Shown here: one piece after another, positions 55,701 to 64,000 of the stretch
Layout of the letters: each line of letters begins with the position of its first letter
Position numbering within the stretch: the first letter of the stretch is position 1
Origin: Chloroflexota bacterium
Lineage (GTDB): Bacteria > Chloroflexota > UBA6077 > FW602-bin22 > CADDYW01
Assembly: GCA_902810745.1 (NCBI GenBank)
Contig: CADDYW010000008.1
Coordinates: 37,400-101,399 of the forward strand
DNA: 64,000 bases
Reading direction: 5' to 3'
Made by a program: the position numbers and the translations under genes
The notes under the pieces: generated by a model
What the model was told of the DNA's origin: nothing
Seen by the model: the letters and a program-made list of their open reading frames with translations, nothing else
Databases searched by the model: none

Positions 55701-56210
55701 ACGAACGGTAAGGCGCGCCTGCGCGACGGTCGTACCGGCGAGTATTTCGACCAGGAGGTAACGGTCGGCAGTATCTACATGATGAAGCTGATCCACCTCG
55801 TCGAAGACAAGATTCACGCGCGCTCGACCGGACCGTACAGCCTGATCACCCAGCAGCCACTGGGTGGAAAGGCGCAGTTCGGTGGCCAGCGCTTCGGCGA
55901 GATGGAAGTCTGGGCACTCGAGGCTTACGGTGCAGCGCACATCCTTCAGGAGATCCTGACCGTGAAGTCGGACGACATCGTCGGTCGCGTCAAGACCTAC
56001 GAAGCGATCGTCAAGGGCGAGAGTATTCTCGAGCCAGGAGTGCCGGAATCCTTCAAGGTTCTGGTCAAGGAGTTGCAGAGCCTTGGGCTCGCGGTCGAGG
56101 TGCTGAACGAGGACGAAGAACGAATTCAGTTTATCGAAGATTCCCAGTCAGGTGACGATGCTCTGCCCGAACTGGGCATCAGCCTGTCCCAGCCGGAGCT
56201 GGGTGAATGA
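52761..56210 (+). CDS. rpoB: RNA polymerase beta subunit
   Basis: 1149 residues, beta subunit of RNA polymerase. The rifampicin region reads [20 protein letters not shown] with the D516, H526, R529 and S531 equivalents intact, so it looks sensitive at those positions. [18 protein letters not shown], the switch region [12 protein letters not shown] and the C-terminal [19 protein letters not shown] are present. Not preceded by rplKAJL as is common, but by a phospholipase D-family gene and its own promoter. A strong hairpin follows. Confidence 0.97.
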   Translation: MAIAAVNQALARGVEPNGNRKNYARINEVLAMPNLIRVQIDSFQWFLEEGLKELFAEISPITDFTGKNLELQLLDYTFGTPKYDEFECRERDMTYAAPLRVRTRLIAKETGEIKEQEIFMGDFPMMTETGTFVINGAERVVVSQLVRSPGVYFTLEEDPTTGRDLCFAKLIPNRGAWLEFETSNKDILSVKVDRKRKIPITTLLRAVGYETDEEILNLFADVETGDHRYIQETLQRDPSKNQNDALLEFYRRLRPGDPPTIDNARNLLNSLFFNFRRYDLGKVGRYKLNKRLEIDIPITQRVLTNEDLVQIVATMIKLNNGQGRPDDIDHLGNRRVRAVGELIQSAFRVGLLRMERVVKERMSIQDPETATPAALINIRPIVAAMKEFFGGSQLSQFMDQTNPLAELTHKRRLSALGPGGLNRERAGMDVRDVHHSHYGRICPIETPEGPNIGLIGSLATYARINEYGFIETPYRVVHKEVPNDVEHLVGRVTRERILDPANGAVIAEAGVQIDEKLAKKIAALPLQRIPTRPFASSEIRYLTADEEEKWLIAQANSRLNANGDFADERVEVRHGEAFLLESPLKIQYMDVSPKQIVSPATSLIPFLEHDDANRALMGSNMQRQAVPLIRPESPTIGTGMESQVARDSGQVILAKNDGEVISVTSRQIVVKVSETESDTYRLQKFVRSNQGTCFSQRPIVSVGDRVKAGQPLADSLSTQNGELSLGQNVLVAFMSWDGYNFEDAIILSEALVRDDKFTSIHIEKHEVEARDTKLGPEEITRDIPNVGDEALRDLDERGIVRVGAEVTAGDILVGKITPKGETELTAEERLLRAIFGEKAREVKDTSLRVPHGERGKVVDVRVFTRDGHDELPAGVNELVRVSIAQKRKISEGDKMAGRHGNKGVVARIVPEADMPFLDDGTPVQIILNPIGVPSRMNVGQILETHLGWAAEALGFKVMTPVFDGARENEIVEELERAHLPTNGKARLRDGRTGEYFDQEVTVGSIYMMKLIHLVEDKIHARSTGPYSLITQQPLGGKAQFGGQRFGEMEVWALEAYGAAHILQEILTVKSDDIVGRVKTYEAIVKGESILEPGVPESFKVLVKELQSLGLAVEVLNEDEERIQFIEDSQSGDDALPELGISLSQPELGE

Positions 56211-56226
56211 CGTGGGGACCGACGTG

Positions 56227-56255
56227 CCAGGCGACTCGGGTGCCGAGTCGCCTGG
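56227..56255 (+). terminator. Strong 13-bp hairpin between rpoB and rpoC
   Basis: CCAGGCGACTCGG (56227-56239), loop GTG, CCGAGTCGCCTGG (56243-56255): a perfect GC-rich stem starting 16 nt after the rpoB stop. There is no T-run, so partial attenuation, RNase processing or transcript stabilisation is more likely than full termination. Confidence 0.6.
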
Positions 56256-56308
56256 TCAGCGCGTGTCCGCGTCACCGCTTTTCCGCGTCACGCAATCCAG
56301 GAGGATGA

Positions 56309-59300
56309 ATGCTCGAAGTCAATGATTTTAATGCGGTTCGGATCAGCCTCGCGTCTCCAGAGCAGATTCGATCCTGGTCGTATGGCGAGGTGACCAAACC
56401 CGAGACGATCAACTACCGGACGCTGAAGCCGGAAAAGGACGGGCTGTTCTGCGAGAAGATCTTCGGTCCGACGAAAGACTGGGAATGCTACTGCGGCAAG
56501 TACAAGCGCGTTCGCTACAAGGGCATTATCTGCGATAAGTGTGGTGTTGAGGTCGCGCGCAGCAAGGTTCGCCGCGAGCGGATGGGTCATATCGAGCTCG
56601 CTGCGCCGGTCAGCCACATCTGGTTCGTCAAAGGTACGCCGAGCCGGATCGGGCTGCTCCTTGACGTGTCTCCCCGCAGTCTCGAGCGCGTTCTCTACTT
56701 CGCTCAGTACATCGTGATCGAGGTCGACGAGGAGGCGCGGCGGCGGGAGCTGGAAGAGATCGAGCATCAGCTCCAGAGCCCGGGCGCGGATGCCGAGGAG
56801 ATCGCTCTCAATCAGATCAGCCAGATCAATGCGCAGCTCGCCGAGAAGGAGGCCCAGCTGCGGGAGCGCCAGGCAGCCGAAGAGGGCGTACTCGAAGCGC
56901 GGCGGAACCGCGAGCTCGAGGCGGCACGCGCGGAGGAGGAAGCTCTGCGCGAGGAGCTGAAGAAGCTGCAGAATCAGGCCGCTCCACAGGACTTTACCTA
57001 CGGCGGCCAGGTGGTGGTCCAGTTCGACCAGATGGTCAATGCCGACGTGCTGCATCGGCTGGACGAGCTCGCGCACGAGCGCATCGAGACGATCCAGCGC
57101 GACTATCAGTCAGATCTGGACAACCTTCGCGCACGGATCAACGCCGAGATTGATCAGGCTCGCCGAGAGGCAAGCGCCAAGACCGACGCTCTGACCGCGA
57201 GCGAGGAGACCGAGATCGCCAAGCGCCGCGAAGAGCTCGAGGCGCAGAAGGCCGACCTGGAGAGTATCCAGCGCCTGCAGCTTCTGAACGAAGCCCGCTA
57301 CCGCGAGCTTCACGAGAAGTGGGGCCACGTGTTCCGCGCTGGCATGGGTGCCGAGGCGATCCGGGAGATCATCTGCTCGCTGGATCTGAACCAGATGGCC
57401 GAGGAGCTTCGCGCTGAGATCCGTGGGTCGTCGGCCTCGGGACAGCGGCGCAAGAAGGCAACAAAACGGCTTCGTGTCGTCGAAGCTTTCCGCAAGAGCG
57501 GCAACAAGCCCGAGTGGATGATCCTCACGGTACTTCCGGTGCTGCCGCCAGACCTTCGGCCGATGGTCCAGCTCGATGGCGGCCGGTTCGCCACGTCGGA
57601 TCTGAACGACCTCTATCGGCGGGTGATCAACCGCAACAACCGCCTCAAGCGGCTGCTTGAGCTGGGGGCTCCGGAGATCATCATCCGCAATGAGAAGCGC
57701 ATGCTTCAGGAGGCCGTCGACTCGCTGATCGACAACGGTCGCCGTGGACGCGCGGTGTCGGGTTCCAGCAACCACAAGCTCAAGTCGCTGAGCGACATGC
57801 TCAAGGGCAAGCAGGGCCGATTCCGCCAGAATCTGCTGGGCAAGCGGGTCGACTACTCTGGTCGCTCGGTGATCATCGTCGGGCCGAACCTGAAGCTCCA
57901 CCAGTGTGGCCTGCCCAAGATCATGGCGGTCGAGCTGTTCAAGCCGTTCGTCATGCGCAAGCTGGTCGAGCGCGGCTATGCCCACAACATCAAGAGTGCC
58001 AAGCGGATCGTCGAGCGGCTACGCCCCGAGGTCTGGGACGTGCTCGAAGAAGTGATCGCGGATCACCCGGTCCTGCTCAACCGAGCGCCGACGCTGCACC
58101 GACTGGGGATTCAGGCGTTCCAGCCGATTCTCATCGAGGGTAAGGCAATCAGAATTCACCCGCTCGTGTGCTCGGCATTCGGGGCGGATTTCGACGGCGA
58201 CCAGATGGCCGTTCACGTGCCGCTGTCCAACTCCGCGCGTCGTGAAGCGACCGAATTGATGCTGGCGAGCCGAAATCTGCTGCTCCCGTCGAGCGGCGAG
58301 CCAACGGTGGCCCCGACGCTCGACATGGTTCTCGGCTGCTACTACATGACGGTAATCAAGCCGGGAGTCAAGGGCGAAGGCAAGGTCTTTGCGAACGCCG
58401 ACGAAGCCATCCTGGCCTACACCCTCGGGGCCGTCGATCTGCACGCGCAGGTCAAGCTGCTCTGGGAGAACCCGGAGACCGGCCGGAAGGAGCTGATCGA
58501 CACCAGCATCGGCCGAATTATCTTCAACCAGGAGCTGCCGGAGGCGCTACGGTTCCTGCCCGAGACGAATGACGTCCAGGACCGCAAACGGCTGCGCGCG
58601 ATCGTCGGCATGTGCTACCGGAAGTATGGCTCGGAGCGCACCGCCGAGGTTGTCGACCGGATCAAGCGCGTTGGGTTCGACTTCGCCATGCGCTCGGGGA
58701 TCACGATCGCCATCAGCGATCTCCAGGTGCCCGCTGCGCGCGATGAGCTGCTCAAGGAGGCGGATCAGCGGATCGCCGAGATCGAGAAGCAGTATCGCCG
58801 TGGCCTGATCACCGAGGACGAGCGCTACACCCAGGCGGTCGATATCTGGAACGACACGACCGAGAAGGTGCGACGAGCCGTCGGCGAGACCCTCGATCGT
58901 TTCGGCTCCGTCTACATGATGACGACGTCGGGAGCGAAAGGTAATATTCAGCAGCTCAGCCAGATGGCCGGCATGCGCGGCCTGATGACTGCCCCGAGCG
59001 GACGCATCATCGATCTGCCGATCCGGTCGAGCTTCCGCGAAGGGCTCAGCGTGCTCGAATACTTCATCTCGACGCACGGTGCCCGCAAGGGTCTGGCCGA
59101 TACCGCTATCCGCACCGCCGACTCGGGCTACCTGACGCGGCGTCTGATCGACGTCGCCCAGGACGTGATCGTGCAGGAGCAGGACTGCGGAACGACTGCC
59201 GGCATCTGGATCGAAGAGAAGCCAGGTCCAAACGTCGTCGAGCCAATCCGTGATCGAATCGTCGGACGCCTCGCGGCCAGCCCAATCGTCGACCCGACAA

Positions 59301-60580
59301 GCGGGGAGATTCTGGTCGATCGCAACGAGGAGATCACCGAGGATCTCGCCGATGTTATCCTGGCGAAAGGCTTCACGCGGATCCACGTGCGGTCACCACT
59401 GACCTGCCAGACAACTCATGGCGTGTGCCAGTACTGCTACGGTCGCAGCCCGGCTCGCGGGCACCTGGTAGATATCGGCGAGGCGGTTGGGATCATCGCC
59501 GCGCAAAGTATCGGCGAGCCTGGTACCCAGCTCACGATGCGGACGTTCCACACCGGCGGTATCGCCGGCCTGGACATCACCAGCGGTCTGCCGCGCGTCG
59601 AGGAGCTCTTCGAAGCGCGCGTTCCCAAGGGCCAGGCGGTCATCAGCGAGATCGACGGAGTGGTCACGGTCAATCGCTCGGAAGATCTGCGGCGGATCAA
59701 GGTCACGTCGACCGAGACCTACCACGACGAGCAGGTGATTCCGGAAGGCGCCGAGATCCTGGTCTCGCCCGGCGATCACGTGGACTTCGACCAGCCGCTG
59801 CTGCGGATTGGCGAGCAGGTCATTCCGGCGCGCTTCAGCGGCACGGTGTCGATCGAAGACGGGCGTGTGGTCATTGCCTACGAGGAGCGCGACGAGCGCG
59901 AGTACGTGGTGCCACCCACGGCCCAGATCCGGGTCGAAACCGGGCAGTGGGTTGCCGCGGGAGATCAGCTTACCGAAGGTGCCGCGAATCCGCAGGACAT
60001 TCTGCGCATCCTCGGCCGCGATGCGGTTCAGCTGTACCTGGTCGAGGAGGTTCAGAAGGTCTACCGGTCCCAGGGCGTCACGATCAACGATAAGCATATC
60101 GAGATCATCGTGCGGCAGATGCTGCGCAAGGTCAGGGTCGATACCCCGGGCGATACCGAGCTGCTGCCGGGCGAGCTCGTCGATCGATTCGCGTACGAAG
60201 ACATCAACGCGCGGGTCCTGGCCGAAGGTGGCGAGCCAGCGACGGCCCAGACAGTGCTGCTTGGCGTGACCAAGGCGTCGCTCAACACCGACAGCTTCCT
60301 GGCGGCGGCGTCCTTCCAGGAGACAACGCGGGTTCTGACCCAGGCCGCGATCCAGGGCAGCGTCGACCGTCTCGTCGGGCTGAAAGAGAACGTCATCATC
60401 GGGAAGCTGATCCCGGCGGGCTCGGGTGTCGCCGAGCGCGCGCGCCTGAAGCAGAGGGCGCAGATGATGCTTCTCGGCGGCGAGCCGCTGCCCGAGGTCG
60501 TGGAAGCTGAGACGGCTCGCACCGAAGACGGTTCGTCTACCGTGGCGGTAGACGACGTTGACGGTAATAACGAGCTCTGA
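56309..60580 (+). CDS. rpoC: RNA polymerase beta' subunit
   Basis: 1423 residues. N-terminal zinc ribbon C-Y-C-G...C-D-K-C, the clamp, then a charged coiled-coil insert at ~140-332, as seen in some actinobacterial beta' subunits. Catalytic D627, D629, D631 lie in [12 protein letters not shown], where the usual Asn of NADFDGD is Gly625. Trigger-loop/bridge-helix region and second zinc site (D-C-G-T, then [11 protein letters not shown]) are intact. Upstream hairpin and 98-bp spacer to rpoB. A promoter for the next genes lies in its last codons. Confidence 0.97.
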   Translation: MLEVNDFNAVRISLASPEQIRSWSYGEVTKPETINYRTLKPEKDGLFCEKIFGPTKDWECYCGKYKRVRYKGIICDKCGVEVARSKVRRERMGHIELAAPVSHIWFVKGTPSRIGLLLDVSPRSLERVLYFAQYIVIEVDEEARRRELEEIEHQLQSPGADAEEIALNQISQINAQLAEKEAQLRERQAAEEGVLEARRNRELEAARAEEEALREELKKLQNQAAPQDFTYGGQVVVQFDQMVNADVLHRLDELAHERIETIQRDYQSDLDNLRARINAEIDQARREASAKTDALTASEETEIAKRREELEAQKADLESIQRLQLLNEARYRELHEKWGHVFRAGMGAEAIREIICSLDLNQMAEELRAEIRGSSASGQRRKKATKRLRVVEAFRKSGNKPEWMILTVLPVLPPDLRPMVQLDGGRFATSDLNDLYRRVINRNNRLKRLLELGAPEIIIRNEKRMLQEAVDSLIDNGRRGRAVSGSSNHKLKSLSDMLKGKQGRFRQNLLGKRVDYSGRSVIIVGPNLKLHQCGLPKIMAVELFKPFVMRKLVERGYAHNIKSAKRIVERLRPEVWDVLEEVIADHPVLLNRAPTLHRLGIQAFQPILIEGKAIRIHPLVCSAFGADFDGDQMAVHVPLSNSARREATELMLASRNLLLPSSGEPTVAPTLDMVLGCYYMTVIKPGVKGEGKVFANADEAILAYTLGAVDLHAQVKLLWENPETGRKELIDTSIGRIIFNQELPEALRFLPETNDVQDRKRLRAIVGMCYRKYGSERTAEVVDRIKRVGFDFAMRSGITIAISDLQVPAARDELLKEADQRIAEIEKQYRRGLITEDERYTQAVDIWNDTTEKVRRAVGETLDRFGSVYMMTTSGAKGNIQQLSQMAGMRGLMTAPSGRIIDLPIRSSFREGLSVLEYFISTHGARKGLADTAIRTADSGYLTRRLIDVAQDVIVQEQDCGTTAGIWIEEKPGPNVVEPIRDRIVGRLAASPIVDPTSGEILVDRNEEITEDLADVILAKGFTRIHVRSPLTCQTTHGVCQYCYGRSPARGHLVDIGEAVGIIAAQSIGEPGTQLTMRTFHTGGIAGLDITSGLPRVEELFEARVPKGQAVISEIDGVVTVNRSEDLRRIKVTSTETYHDEQVIPEGAEILVSPGDHVDFDQPLLRIGEQVIPARFSGTVSIEDGRVVIAYEERDEREYVVPPTAQIRVETGQWVAAGDQLTEGAANPQDILRILGRDAVQLYLVEEVQKVYRSQGVTINDKHIEIIVRQMLRKVRVDTPGDTELLPGELVDRFAYEDINARVLAEGGEPATAQTVLLGVTKASLNTDSFLAAASFQETTRVLTQAAIQGSVDRLVGLKENVIIGKLIPAGSGVAERARLKQRAQMMLLGGEPLPEVVEAETARTEDGSSTVAVDDVDGNNEL

Positions 60581-60586
60581 TATACT
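60558..60586 (+). promoter_or_regulatory. Internal promoter at the rpoC 3' end driving rpsL-rpsG-fusA
   Basis: TTGACG (60558-60563), exactly 17 bp, TATACT (60581-60586). The -35 is in the last rpoC codons and the -10 just after the stop. Predicted start near 60593 would give a ~110-nt leader containing the hairpin at 60625-60660. Confidence 0.65.
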
Positions 60587-60624
60587 TTGGGATTAGTGCG
60601 TCATGTAAAGTCGAAGGTAATCGG

Positions 60625-60660
60625 ACAGATGCCGCGTCAGGAACCTGACGCGGCATCTGT
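60625..60660 (+). terminator. 17-bp perfect hairpin in the rpoC-rpsL leader
   Basis: Arms 60625-60641 and 60644-60660 are perfectly complementary with a two-base gap (AA), capping in a GGAACC-type turn. It ends 41 nt before rpsL and lacks a T-run (TGGTGCC follows). Candidate attenuator, processing site, or terminator of the rpoBC message. Confidence 0.6.
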
Positions 60661-60701
60661 TGGTGCCTTCGGCTTTGCCTATTAGTCAGGGAGGAGAAGG
60701 C

Positions 60702-61130
60702 TTGCCGACAATCAATCAGCTCGTGCGCAAGGGTCGAAAGCAAACGACGAAGAAGACCAAGGCGCCAGCGCTTCGTTTCCAGCTGAATACACTCCGCAAC
60801 AAGCTCACCCGCGGGAAGGGGTCCCCACAGAAGCGCGGCGTGTGCACCGTTGTGCGGACGATTGCGCCGAAGAAGCCGAATTCCGCTCTCCGCAAGATCG
60901 CCCGTGTGCGTCTGACCAACGGAATGGAGGTGACTGCCTACATTCCGGGTGAAGGTCACAATCTTCAGGAGCACTCGGTCGTCCTCATTCGCGGTGGCCG
61001 CGTTCCGGATCTGCCCGGTGTGCGCTACCACATCGTCCGTGGGGCGTTGGATGCCGCGGGAGTGGCGAATCGACGCCGAGGTCGGTCGAAGTACGGAGCA
61101 AAGGCTCCGAAGCAAGCCGCAAAGAAGTAG
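60702..61130 (+). CDS. rpsL: Ribosomal protein S12
   Basis: 142 residues, longer than the 124 of E. coli because of an N-terminal basic insert after residue ~13 ([20 protein letters not shown] region). The decoding-site block [10 protein letters not shown] is conserved, including the Lys42 equivalent. At the Lys88 equivalent the sequence is G-G-R-V-P-D-L-P-G, so Pro102 replaces Lys; Asp103 (methylthiolated by RimO in E. coli) is kept. TTG 60702 has GGAGGAGAAGG upstream. Followed by rpsG after 9 nt. Confidence 0.96.
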   Translation: MPTINQLVRKGRKQTTKKTKAPALRFQLNTLRNKLTRGKGSPQKRGVCTVVRTIAPKKPNSALRKIARVRLTNGMEVTAYIPGEGHNLQEHSVVLIRGGRVPDLPGVRYHIVRGALDAAGVANRRRGRSKYGAKAPKQAAKK

Positions 61131-61139
61131 GGGGTCACC

Positions 61140-61610
61140 ATGCCGCGAAGAGCGCGAGTCGTACGTCGACAGGTCGCCCCGGACGCGAAGTACAAGAACC
61201 GAACCTTGGCCAAGTTCATCAACAATGTCATGCTGGAAGGCAAGAAGGCGACCGCCGAGCGCATCGTCTACGATGCTCTTACCCTGATCGAGAATCAGAC
61301 CCGCCGCAATCCCATCGAAACGTTCGAGCTAGCCCTGCGCAATGCCACGCCGATCCTCGAGGTGAAGCCTCGACGAGTCGGTGGAGCGACCTACCAGGTA
61401 CCAGTCGAGATCCGCGGGGATCGCCGCATCTCCCTGGGCATGCGCTGGCTGATCGACTCGGCTCGCAAGCGGTCGGGACGTTCGATGGCGGAAAAGCTGG
61501 CCGGAGAGTTGCTCGATGCAGCTCACGGGACCGGCGCAACCATCAAGCGACGCGAGGACACGCACCGAATGGCCGAGGCGAACCGGGCCTTCGCCCACTA
61601 TCGGTGGTAA
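61140..61610 (+). CDS. rpsG: Ribosomal protein S7
   Basis: 156 residues, normal length. [18 protein letters not shown], then [22 protein letters not shown] and [13 protein letters not shown] are canonical S7 features; the C-terminal helix [13 protein letters not shown] is intact. Primary 16S rRNA head binder and, in E. coli, str-operon autoregulator; no S7-binding structure was identified here. ATG start with GGGGTC context only 9 nt after rpsL, consistent with translational coupling. Confidence 0.97.
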   Translation: MPRRARVVRRQVAPDAKYKNRTLAKFINNVMLEGKKATAERIVYDALTLIENQTRRNPIETFELALRNATPILEVKPRRVGGATYQVPVEIRGDRRISLGMRWLIDSARKRSGRSMAEKLAGELLDAAHGTGATIKRREDTHRMAEANRAFAHYRW

Positions 61611-61634
61611 TCAACCACATCGTACGAGATTTGG

Positions 61635-63701
61635 ATGCCTAGAGAAGTACCGCTCGAGCTTGTCCGAAACATCGGGATCATTGCACACATCGACGCGGGC
61701 AAGACAACGACAACTGAACGAATCCTCTATTACGCCGGCCTGATCCACCAGATGGGTGAGGTTCACGAAGGGACCACCGTCATGGACTGGATGGAGCAAG
61801 AGCGTGAGCGAGGAATCACGATCACGGCCGCGGCGACGACGTGCCAGTGGAATGGCCACAGTATCAACATCATCGATACACCGGGCCACGTCGACTTCAC
61901 GGTCGAGGTCGAGCGCAGTCTGCGCGTGCTCGACGGGGGCGTTGTCGTCTTTGACGCGGTCGCGGGCGTCGAGCCCCAGTCAGAAACCGTCTGGCGGCAG
62001 GCCGATCGGTATAACGTGCCGCGGATCTGCTTTATCAACAAGATGGATCGCGTCGGCGCCGGGTTCTGGCGCACGATCGAGATGATCCGAGATCGGCTCG
62101 GAGCCAAGCCCGTTCCCCTTCAGATCCCGATTGGACAAGAGTCCACCTTCCAGGGAGTCATCGACCTCCTGAAACGAGAGGCGCTTTTCTACACGGACGT
62201 CCTCGGGGCGAACCCCCAGGTTGCGCCGGTTCCGGATGAGTACCGCGCGGACGTCGAAGAGCAGCGCCAGAAGCTGATCGAGCTCGTCGTCGAGACGAAC
62301 GACGATCTCATGATCAAGTATCTGGAGGGCGACGAACTGACGATCGACGAGATCGTCGCGGGGTTGCGGTCCGCGACCATCGCCGGCCAAGTCGTACCCG
62401 TTCTCTGTGGGAGCGCCTTGCGAAACAAGGGCATTCAGCCCATGCTGGACGCCGTGGTTCGCTATCTCCCCTCGCCGCTCGACCGTCCGCCCATCGTCGG
62501 CACAGACCCGAAGACCGAGCAGCCCGTTACCCGGACTGCAAGCGACTCGGAGCCGTTCGCCGCGCTGGCGTTCAAGATCGTCGCTGATCCCTTCGTCGGG
62601 CGACTGGCCTACATTCGGGTGTACTCCGGGGTTCTTGCCTCCGGCTCCTACGTTCTCAACGCCACCAAGAATCAGCGCGAACGCGTCGGCAGACTGCTCC
62701 GGATGCATGCCAACAAGCGCGAGGAGATCAGCTCGGCAGGCGCGGGCGATATCTGCGCGGTCGTGGGTCTCAAGAACACGTTCACCGGGGATACCCTGTG
62801 TGACGCGGATCAGCCGGTCCTTCTCGAAGCAATTCGCTTCCCGGAGCCGGTCATCTCCCAGGCGATCGAGCCCAAAACCAAGGCTGACCAGGACAAGATG
62901 GGCCTGGCACTGGCACGGTTGGCCGAGGAAGATCCAACGTTCCGCATTCGCACGGATCCAGAATCCGGGCAGACCATCATCTCTGGTATGGGCGAGCTTC
63001 ACCTCGAGGTGATCGTCGACCGAATGCTCCGCGAGTTCCGCGTCGAGGCGAATATCGGCAAGCCGCAGGTGGCGTACCGGGAGACGATCCGGCAGACGGC
63101 CGAGGCCGAGGGCCGCTTCGTTCGCCAGACCGGTGGGCGTGGGCAGTACGGAGACTGCTGGATCCGTCTGGAGCCGCTCGGTCCATCGGGGGGCTTCGAG
63201 TTCCTGAATCAGGTCGTTGGCGGTGCAATTCCAAAGGATTACATTCCGGCGATCGAGGAAGGCGTCAAGGAGGCGATGGAGAGCGGGATCGTCGCGGGGT
63301 ACCCGATGGTCGGGATTCGAGCGATCGTCTACGATGGCTCCTATCACCCGGTCGATTCCAGCGAGGTTGCGTTCAAGATCGCGGGCTCGATGGCCTTCAA
63401 GGCCGCTGCCCAGAAGGCGCAACCAGTCCTGCTCGAGCCAATCATGCGGGTGGAGGTCGTTGCGCCAGACGAATACCTCGGCGACGTCATGGGCGATCTG
63501 AGCGCACGGCGTGGTCACATCGTCGGCATCGAAGCGCGGGCGCCCAATCAGATCGTTCGTGCCCTCGTGCCGCTTGCCCAAATGTTTGGCTACGCAACCG
63601 ATCTGCGCTCCATGTCGCAGGGGCGCGCCAGCTATTCGATGGAGTTTTCGCATTACCAGGAAGTTCCGCAGAATGTGGCCGCGGGGCTCGAGAAGCGGTG
63701 A
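61635..63701 (+). CDS. fusA: Elongation factor G
   Basis: 688 residues. G1 [11 protein letters not shown]2 RGITIT, G3 DTPGHVDF and G4 NKMD are all present, followed by domains II-V (FSHYQEVP end). GTPase that translocates tRNAs and mRNA. Start ATG 61635, 24 nt after rpsG. A 172-bp spacer with tandem repeats separates it from tuf. Confidence 0.97.
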   Translation: MPREVPLELVRNIGIIAHIDAGKTTTTERILYYAGLIHQMGEVHEGTTVMDWMEQERERGITITAAATTCQWNGHSINIIDTPGHVDFTVEVERSLRVLDGGVVVFDAVAGVEPQSETVWRQADRYNVPRICFINKMDRVGAGFWRTIEMIRDRLGAKPVPLQIPIGQESTFQGVIDLLKREALFYTDVLGANPQVAPVPDEYRADVEEQRQKLIELVVETNDDLMIKYLEGDELTIDEIVAGLRSATIAGQVVPVLCGSALRNKGIQPMLDAVVRYLPSPLDRPPIVGTDPKTEQPVTRTASDSEPFAALAFKIVADPFVGRLAYIRVYSGVLASGSYVLNATKNQRERVGRLLRMHANKREEISSAGAGDICAVVGLKNTFTGDTLCDADQPVLLEAIRFPEPVISQAIEPKTKADQDKMGLALARLAEEDPTFRIRTDPESGQTIISGMGELHLEVIVDRMLREFRVEANIGKPQVAYRETIRQTAEAEGRFVRQTGGRGQYGDCWIRLEPLGPSGGFEFLNQVVGGAIPKDYIPAIEEGVKEAMESGIVAGYPMVGIRAIVYDGSYHPVDSSEVAFKIAGSMAFKAAAQKAQPVLLEPIMRVEVVAPDEYLGDVMGDLSARRGHIVGIEARAPNQIVRALVPLAQMFGYATDLRSMSQGRASYSMEFSHYQEVPQNVAAGLEKR

Positions 63702-63824
63702 GCCCCGGAACGTAAAACACACAACGTGGGACGAACAGGACGGGGTTTCGAGAACGATCTCCGACGGTACAGCTCGATGAGTAATCGATCCGTCTCCCGT
63801 GGCGCGGCTGACGTTTCACGACCT

Positions 63825-63852
63825 GCGTTTTACGTTTTGCGTTTTACGTTTT
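63825..63852. repeat. Two tandem 14-bp repeats before tuf
   Basis: GCGTTTTACGTTTT occurs twice head-to-tail (63825-63838, 63839-63852). A 10-bp inverted copy, AACGTAAAAC, lies at 63709-63718 just after fusA, so the fusA-tuf spacer can fold with either repeat unit. Confidence 0.7.
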
Positions 63853-63873
63853 AACGGTGAGGTTTGAAGAATC

Positions 63874-64000
63874 ATGGCCAAGAAGCGATTTGAGCGGACG
63901 AAGCCGCATATGAACGTGGGGACGATTGGGCACATCGACCACGGGAAGACGACGTTGACGGCGGCGATTACGAAGGTGCTGTCGTTGAAGGGGGAGGCGG
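63874..64000 (+). CDS. tuf: Elongation factor Tu (5' part, runs off window)
   Basis: First 42 residues: [20 protein letters not shown] followed by D-H-G-K-T-T-L-T, the G1 P-loop of EF-Tu. ATG 63874 is preceded by GTGAGG. The rest lies outside the window. Confidence 0.95.
   Translation, partial: MAKKRFERTKPHMNVGTIGHIDHGKTTLTAAITKVLSLKGEA

Noticed and set aside
53202..55940. Very long minus-strand open frame (over 900 codons) opposite rpoB
   Set aside because: It is the shadow of a GC-rich conserved gene; composition is Asp/Arg/Leu-skewed and there is no family motif or ribosome site.
61980..63722. 580-codon minus-strand open frame opposite fusA
   Set aside because: Antisense to a universal gene; lacks domains and has shadow-type composition.

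Overview
The window is about 64 kb of GC-rich bacterial chromosome, roughly 60-65% G+C by eye. No tRNA, rRNA, CRISPR array, intact transposon or phage gene was recognised. The rpoB-rpoC-rpsL-rpsG-fusA-tuf order, the long RpoC with a coiled-coil insert in its clamp, the 142-residue S12 with an N-terminal insert, a ThrRS without a TGS domain and the many GTG/TTG starts suggest Chloroflexota, perhaps Thermomicrobia/Sphaerobacter-like. That placement is inference from protein character, not from a search.

Region 1 (1-37231, all plus strand) is a very large surface-glycan locus. It holds about a dozen glycosyltransferases (GT2 and GT4 types), two sugar-nucleotide epimerases/reductases (one GDP-fucose synthase-like), a DegT-type sugar aminotransferase next to a FemAB/GNAT-like acyltransferase, a polysaccharide deacetylase, methyltransferase domains (stand-alone, NoeA-like and fused to a GT2), a beta-propeller glycosidase-like protein, a six-hairpin glycosidase-like protein and a secreted parallel beta-helix protein. 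Two export routes are present: a Wzx-type flippase and a Wzm/Wzt ABC transporter whose ATPase has a C-terminal extension. Most genes overlap by 4 nt (ATGA/GTGA), so they are probably co-transcribed and translationally coupled. A tight block at 7866-13338 is bounded by the C-terminal half (left) and the N-terminal half (right) of what looks like one GT4 gene, a sign of rearrangement. The locus ends with membrane proteins: a GT-C-like protein, a DUF1616-like protein and a CPBP-protease/TPR fusion.

Region 2 (37244-43784) is mixed: a small minus-strand two-TM protein, a YvcK/CofD-like protein, a small XRE-type regulator with a downstream hairpin terminator, a GT39-like membrane glycosyltransferase, an unknown 107-residue protein, and an UxuA-family mannonate dehydratase.

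Region 3 (43867-48484, minus strand) carries a lytic transglycosylase, a nucleotidyltransferase-like protein, thrS and a class I methyltransferase. The ThrRS lacks the TGS domain and three of the four usual editing-site residues.

Region 4 (48814-64000, plus strand) carries an OmpR-type response regulator with a soluble GAF-GAF histidine kinase, a glutaredoxin-like protein and a phospholipase D-family lipoprotein behind a near-consensus promoter. Then comes the transcription/translation block rpoB, rpoC, rpsL, rpsG, fusA and the start of tuf. Near-consensus promoters lie before rpoB and inside the last codons of rpoC. Strong hairpins sit between rpoB and rpoC and between rpoC and rpsL. Two housekeeping proteins have unusual residues at well-studied positions: RpoC has Gly for Asn in the NADFDGD motif, and S12 has Pro at the Lys88 streptomycin position.
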